From Actinobacteria bacterium OV320 (GTDB lineage Bacteria; Actinomycetota; Actinomycetes; Streptomycetales; Streptomycetaceae), in contig LJCX01000027.1 in assembly GCA_001298545.1 (NCBI GenBank), positions 186,001-250,000 on the forward strand: 64,000 nt of DNA, given 5' to 3'. Under the pieces are notes generated by a model. The model did no database searches. It was not told the DNA's origin and saw only the letters and a list, made by a program, of their open reading frames with translations. Below, piece by piece: positions 61,966 through 64,000 of the stretch. The position numbers were made by a program, and so were the translations under genes. How positions within the stretch are numbered: the stretch's first letter is position 1; each line of letters begins with the position of its first letter.

Positions 61966-62472
61966 TCAGACGCGGCGCTCGGCGCGGCGGCGCATCCAGA
62001 ACAGACCACCCCCGACCAGGGCCGCCGCGACGAGACCGCCGCCGATGGCCATGTCGGTCGGGGTGGCGCCGGTGGTGGTGCTGCCGCCGAGACCGCCGCG
62101 GACACCGCCGATGACGGTGAAGGCGGCCGGGCGGGTCAGGGTCCGGCCCGAGCAGTTGACGGTGATGTCGTAGGTGCCGGGCCGGGCGTTGTCGTTGATG
62201 GTCGCCGTCCCCTTGGCGGTCTGGTTGGCTCCGTTGATCGGCGTCAGGTTGGCCTGCGGGAACGCCGCCGAGGTCATGGTGCCGCCGCCGGGGCAGCCGT
62301 CGACGGTGACCGTCATCTGGCCCCCGCGGGCGATGACGGCGGGCAGGGCCACGATGTTGCTCGGGTTGGCGCCCATGCCGTCGCGTGCGACGGCGGCCGG
62401 GGCGCTGACGCCGAGAGAGGCGACCGCGGCGGCCGAGACCACCGAGGCCGCCAGAAAACGAGTGATGCGCAT
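61966..62472 (-). CDS. Small secreted wall/membrane protein, candidate class F sortase substrate (paralogue)
   Basis: A 168-residue protein. The signal peptide (FLAASVVSAAAVASLGVSA) is followed by an Ig-like domain with two Cys (VDGCPGG, VNCSGR) and RGGQMTVTVD and NARPGTYDITV segments that align with the 61320 protein. It then has GVRGGLGGS at 123-131, a C-terminal helix (141-160) and RRRAERR. ATG 62472 has GGAGG. It is divergent from the sortase gene, so the two may share regulation. I infer it to be anchored by that sortase. Confidence 0.85.
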   Translation of the reverse strand: MRITRFLAASVVSAAAVASLGVSAPAAVARDGMGANPSNIVALPAVIARGGQMTVTVDGCPGGGTMTSAAFPQANLTPINGANQTAKGTATINDNARPGTYDITVNCSGRTLTRPAAFTVIGGVRGGLGGSTTTGATPTDMAIGGGLVAAALVGGGLFWMRRRAERRV

Positions 62473-62804
62473 GTGATCCTCCGCGGAAGGCGCCCCGGGG
62501 CCCGTCCCCGGCATGTCGGCGAGAAAGCACCTCCCGAAATGACCCTCAGATGCCGTGCACGCGCCCGCATTTCGGGAATGGTCCGTCCTGGTGAGAGGAC
62601 ACGCCGAGCGAAATGCACACAATCGGATATTGCCGCAGGTCACGGACCGTCAGAAAATTCCTTCCGTCGGCAACTCGGATGGCTCACCGAAAGGCATCGG
62701 GCCACCCGTTCGCTGCTGCCCCGTCGCCGGTTCCCGCCCGGGGACTTAGCGTTCTCGTATGCGCGAAGGGACGCGGTGACGGCCGCGTCGAAAGGGGATG
62801 GCGA
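62473..62804. other. Divergent promoter region of the sortase and its neighbour
   Basis: This is 332 bases with lower local GC (for example around 62605-62665: AAATGCACACAATCGGATATT, CAGAAAATTCC). It presumably carries the two divergent promoters. AAAGGGG at 62791-62797 is the sortase RBS. No gene is seen. Confidence 0.5.
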
Positions 62805-63473
62805 ATGTCTGCGTACGAGCTGTCCGAGGTGGCGGAAGAAGAGGAGCGGCGGCGCAAGCGCGCCCCCTGGGGCGTGATAGCGCTTGTACTGCTGACCGGT
62901 CTCGCGCTCATCCGGAACGGGTCGGGAGAGTTCGACATCGGCCCGCCGCAGCCCGCCTCGGCGGCGGCCGCGGACGGCCGCACCGCCGGTGCCTTCGGCC
63001 GGACCCCGGCAGCGCTGCCGTACGCCGTGCCGGACCGGGTCCGGATCCCCGCCATCCGGGTGGACGCTCCGGTCACGTCGGTCGGCCTGGACGCGGACGG
63101 CTGGGTCGGCGCGCCGCCGCCGGAGGACCCGAATCTGGCCGGCTGGTTCACCGGTGGCGTCTCGCCCGGTGAAAAGGGGACCGCGGTCGTCGTCGGCCAT
63201 GTCGACAACAAACTGGGCCCCGCCGTCTTCTACGGTCTCGGGGCCCTGAAGAAGGGAAATCGCGTCGAGGTGTCGCGAGGGGACGGAAAGACGGCGGTCT
63301 TCGAGATCTACGGCATCGAGGTCTTCGAGAAGAACAATTTCCCCGGCGACCGCGTCTACGCCTCCAAGGGCTCCCCCGAATTGCGGGTCATCACCTGCGG
63401 CGGCGGTTTCTCCAAGGCGAACGGATACGACGGGAACGTGGTCGCCTTCGCCCGCCTGGCCGAGGTCCGCTGA
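62805..63473 (+). CDS. Class F sortase
   Basis: A 222-residue membrane-anchored transpeptidase. The cytoplasmic N-terminus is acidic/basic (EEEERRRKR), one membrane helix spans residues 22-36 (WGVIALVLLTGLALI), and a Pro/Ala linker leads to the sortase barrel. The catalytic His132 is in VVVGHVDN and Cys198 in RVITCGG; the conserved NGYDGNVVAFA follows, and Arg217 is a candidate third residue. Class F sortases in actinobacteria attach or process surface proteins. Its probable partners are the two small proteins at 61320 and 61966. Confidence 0.93.
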   Translation: MSAYELSEVAEEEERRRKRAPWGVIALVLLTGLALIRNGSGEFDIGPPQPASAAAADGRTAGAFGRTPAALPYAVPDRVRIPAIRVDAPVTSVGLDADGWVGAPPPEDPNLAGWFTGGVSPGEKGTAVVVGHVDNKLGPAVFYGLGALKKGNRVEVSRGDGKTAVFEIYGIEVFEKNNFPGDRVYASKGSPELRVITCGGGFSKANGYDGNVVAFARLAEVR

Positions 63474-63507
63474 GCGGACACCGGCCGGGCGGGCGGGCGT
63501 GCTCGCG

Positions 63508-64000
63508 TCAGGCGTACCGCCGGTGCGGGACGCTGATGTGGTAGCCGGAGTCCAGCAGCTGCGGCAGATAGCTGCGCAGGGCCCGCACGCTCTGCGAGCG
63601 GTCGCCCCCGGCGTCGTGCGAGAGCACCACGACGCCGGGAGCGGCGCCCTTCTCGACCCGTCGGACGATGGTCCCGGCGGCGGGGGCGGTCCAGTCGAGG
63701 GTGTCGACCGTCCAGGCGAGCGGCTCCATGCCGAGTTCGGCGCCCAGTTGGAAGGCGGCACGGTTCCAGGCGCCGTAGGGGGCGCGGAACCAGCGGGGCG
63801 GCTCCCCGTAGCCCTCCTCGATGACGTCGCTGGTGCGGGACATCTCGGAGCGGATCTGACGGCGGGTCAGGCCGGTCAGCAGGGGGTGGGACCAGGTGTG
63901 GTTGCCGACGACATGGCCCTCGTCGGCCATCCGTCCCAGCAGATCCTGGTTGGCGGCGGCCATCTCCCCGCACACGAAGAACATCGCGCGGACGTCGTAG
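63508..64000 (-). CDS. Polysaccharide deacetylase (CE4), 5' end cut by window
   Basis: The frame is open to the right edge, so the N-terminus is missing. The NodB-homology domain shows VGNHTWSHPLL (motif 2 metal-binding His), RAPYGAWN (motif 3), VDTLDWTAP (motif 4) and LSHDAGGDRS (motif 5 His). Such secreted enzymes deacetylate peptidoglycan, chitin or similar glycans. It is convergent with the sortase gene. The C-terminus ends shortly after ISVPHRRYA. Confidence 0.9.
   Translation of the reverse strand, partial: YDVRAMFFVCGEMAAANQDLLGRMADEGHVVGNHTWSHPLLTGLTRRQIRSEMSRTSDVIEEGYGEPPRWFRAPYGAWNRAAFQLGAELGMEPLAWTVDTLDWTAPAAGTIVRRVEKGAAPGVVVLSHDAGGDRSQSVRALRSYLPQLLDSGYHISVPHRRYA

Overview
The window is high-GC actinobacterial chromosome, almost certainly Streptomyces. 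Third-codon positions are strongly GC-biased, GTG and TTG starts are common, and many gene pairs overlap by ATGA or GTGA. The gene content is also typical: ergothioneine genes, a PF04672 methyltransferase, an RmdA-type PAS-GGDEF-EAL protein, an SCO0930-family lipoprotein and a class F sortase. From memory, several blocks match the order of Streptomyces coelicolor around SCO0885-SCO0930 (thioredoxin, egtABCD, ols, sdh, rmdA, SCO0930), so this looks like a conserved arm-proximal segment. I saw no tRNA, rRNA, insertion sequence, prophage or CRISPR array. Both ends cut through genes.

Layout. 1-5 kb: a PepSY membrane protein (cut), peptide deformylase, a disulfide-type flavoprotein oxidoreductase and thioredoxin. 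3.6-7.3 kb: a minus-strand operon of a LacI regulator, 4-hydroxybenzoate 3-hydroxylase and an aromatic aldehyde dehydrogenase, which together would convert 4-hydroxybenzaldehyde to protocatechuate. 7.4-10.6 kb: two TetR-controlled flavin/redox units with clear palindromic operators. 10.7-17.6 kb: an F420-type LLM oxidoreductase, FkbM methyltransferase, TerC, an HSL esterase, a PucR-like regulator and a Tat-exported binding protein. 17.7-26 kb: signalling genes (a NarL-type two-component pair, MFS exporter/MarR, SpoIIE-type phosphatase, an OmpR-type two-component pair). 26-30.6 kb: a DUF3500 protein, a secreted GH43/AbfB glycosidase and a broken amidase.

30.5-34 kb: an NfeD-like/flotillin pair, a PemK/MazF-like protein and a TIGR02452 macrodomain-like protein. 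34-38.5 kb: the complete, tightly overlapping egtABCD operon. 38.5-46 kb: an orphan sugar-binding lipoprotein with a dre-like site, dodecin, a HAD phosphatase, a cysteine-less L32 with a probable Zur box, an LLM oxidoreductase, a UvrA-like resistance ATPase and an extended SDR. 46-52.5 kb: ornithine-lipid genes olsB-olsA, succinate dehydrogenase sdhCAB and a divergent LysR. 52.7-58 kb: an NmrA/LysR pair, then a three-gene overlapping operon of SAM methyltransferase, rmdA and a DUF4440 protein.

58.4-64 kb: a cell-surface cluster. It holds an SCO0930-family lipoprotein, a frame-interrupted Pro/Thr-rich membrane protein, a DUF4239 membrane protein, two paralogous small secreted proteins with sortase-substrate-like C-termini, a class F sortase and a polysaccharide deacetylase (cut). 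The most interesting candidate for an undescribed system is the sortase with its two flanking small proteins. They lack LPxTG but share a glycine-rich motif, G-V-x-[AG]-G-x-G-G-[ST], at the same distance before the C-terminal membrane segment and an RRR tail.
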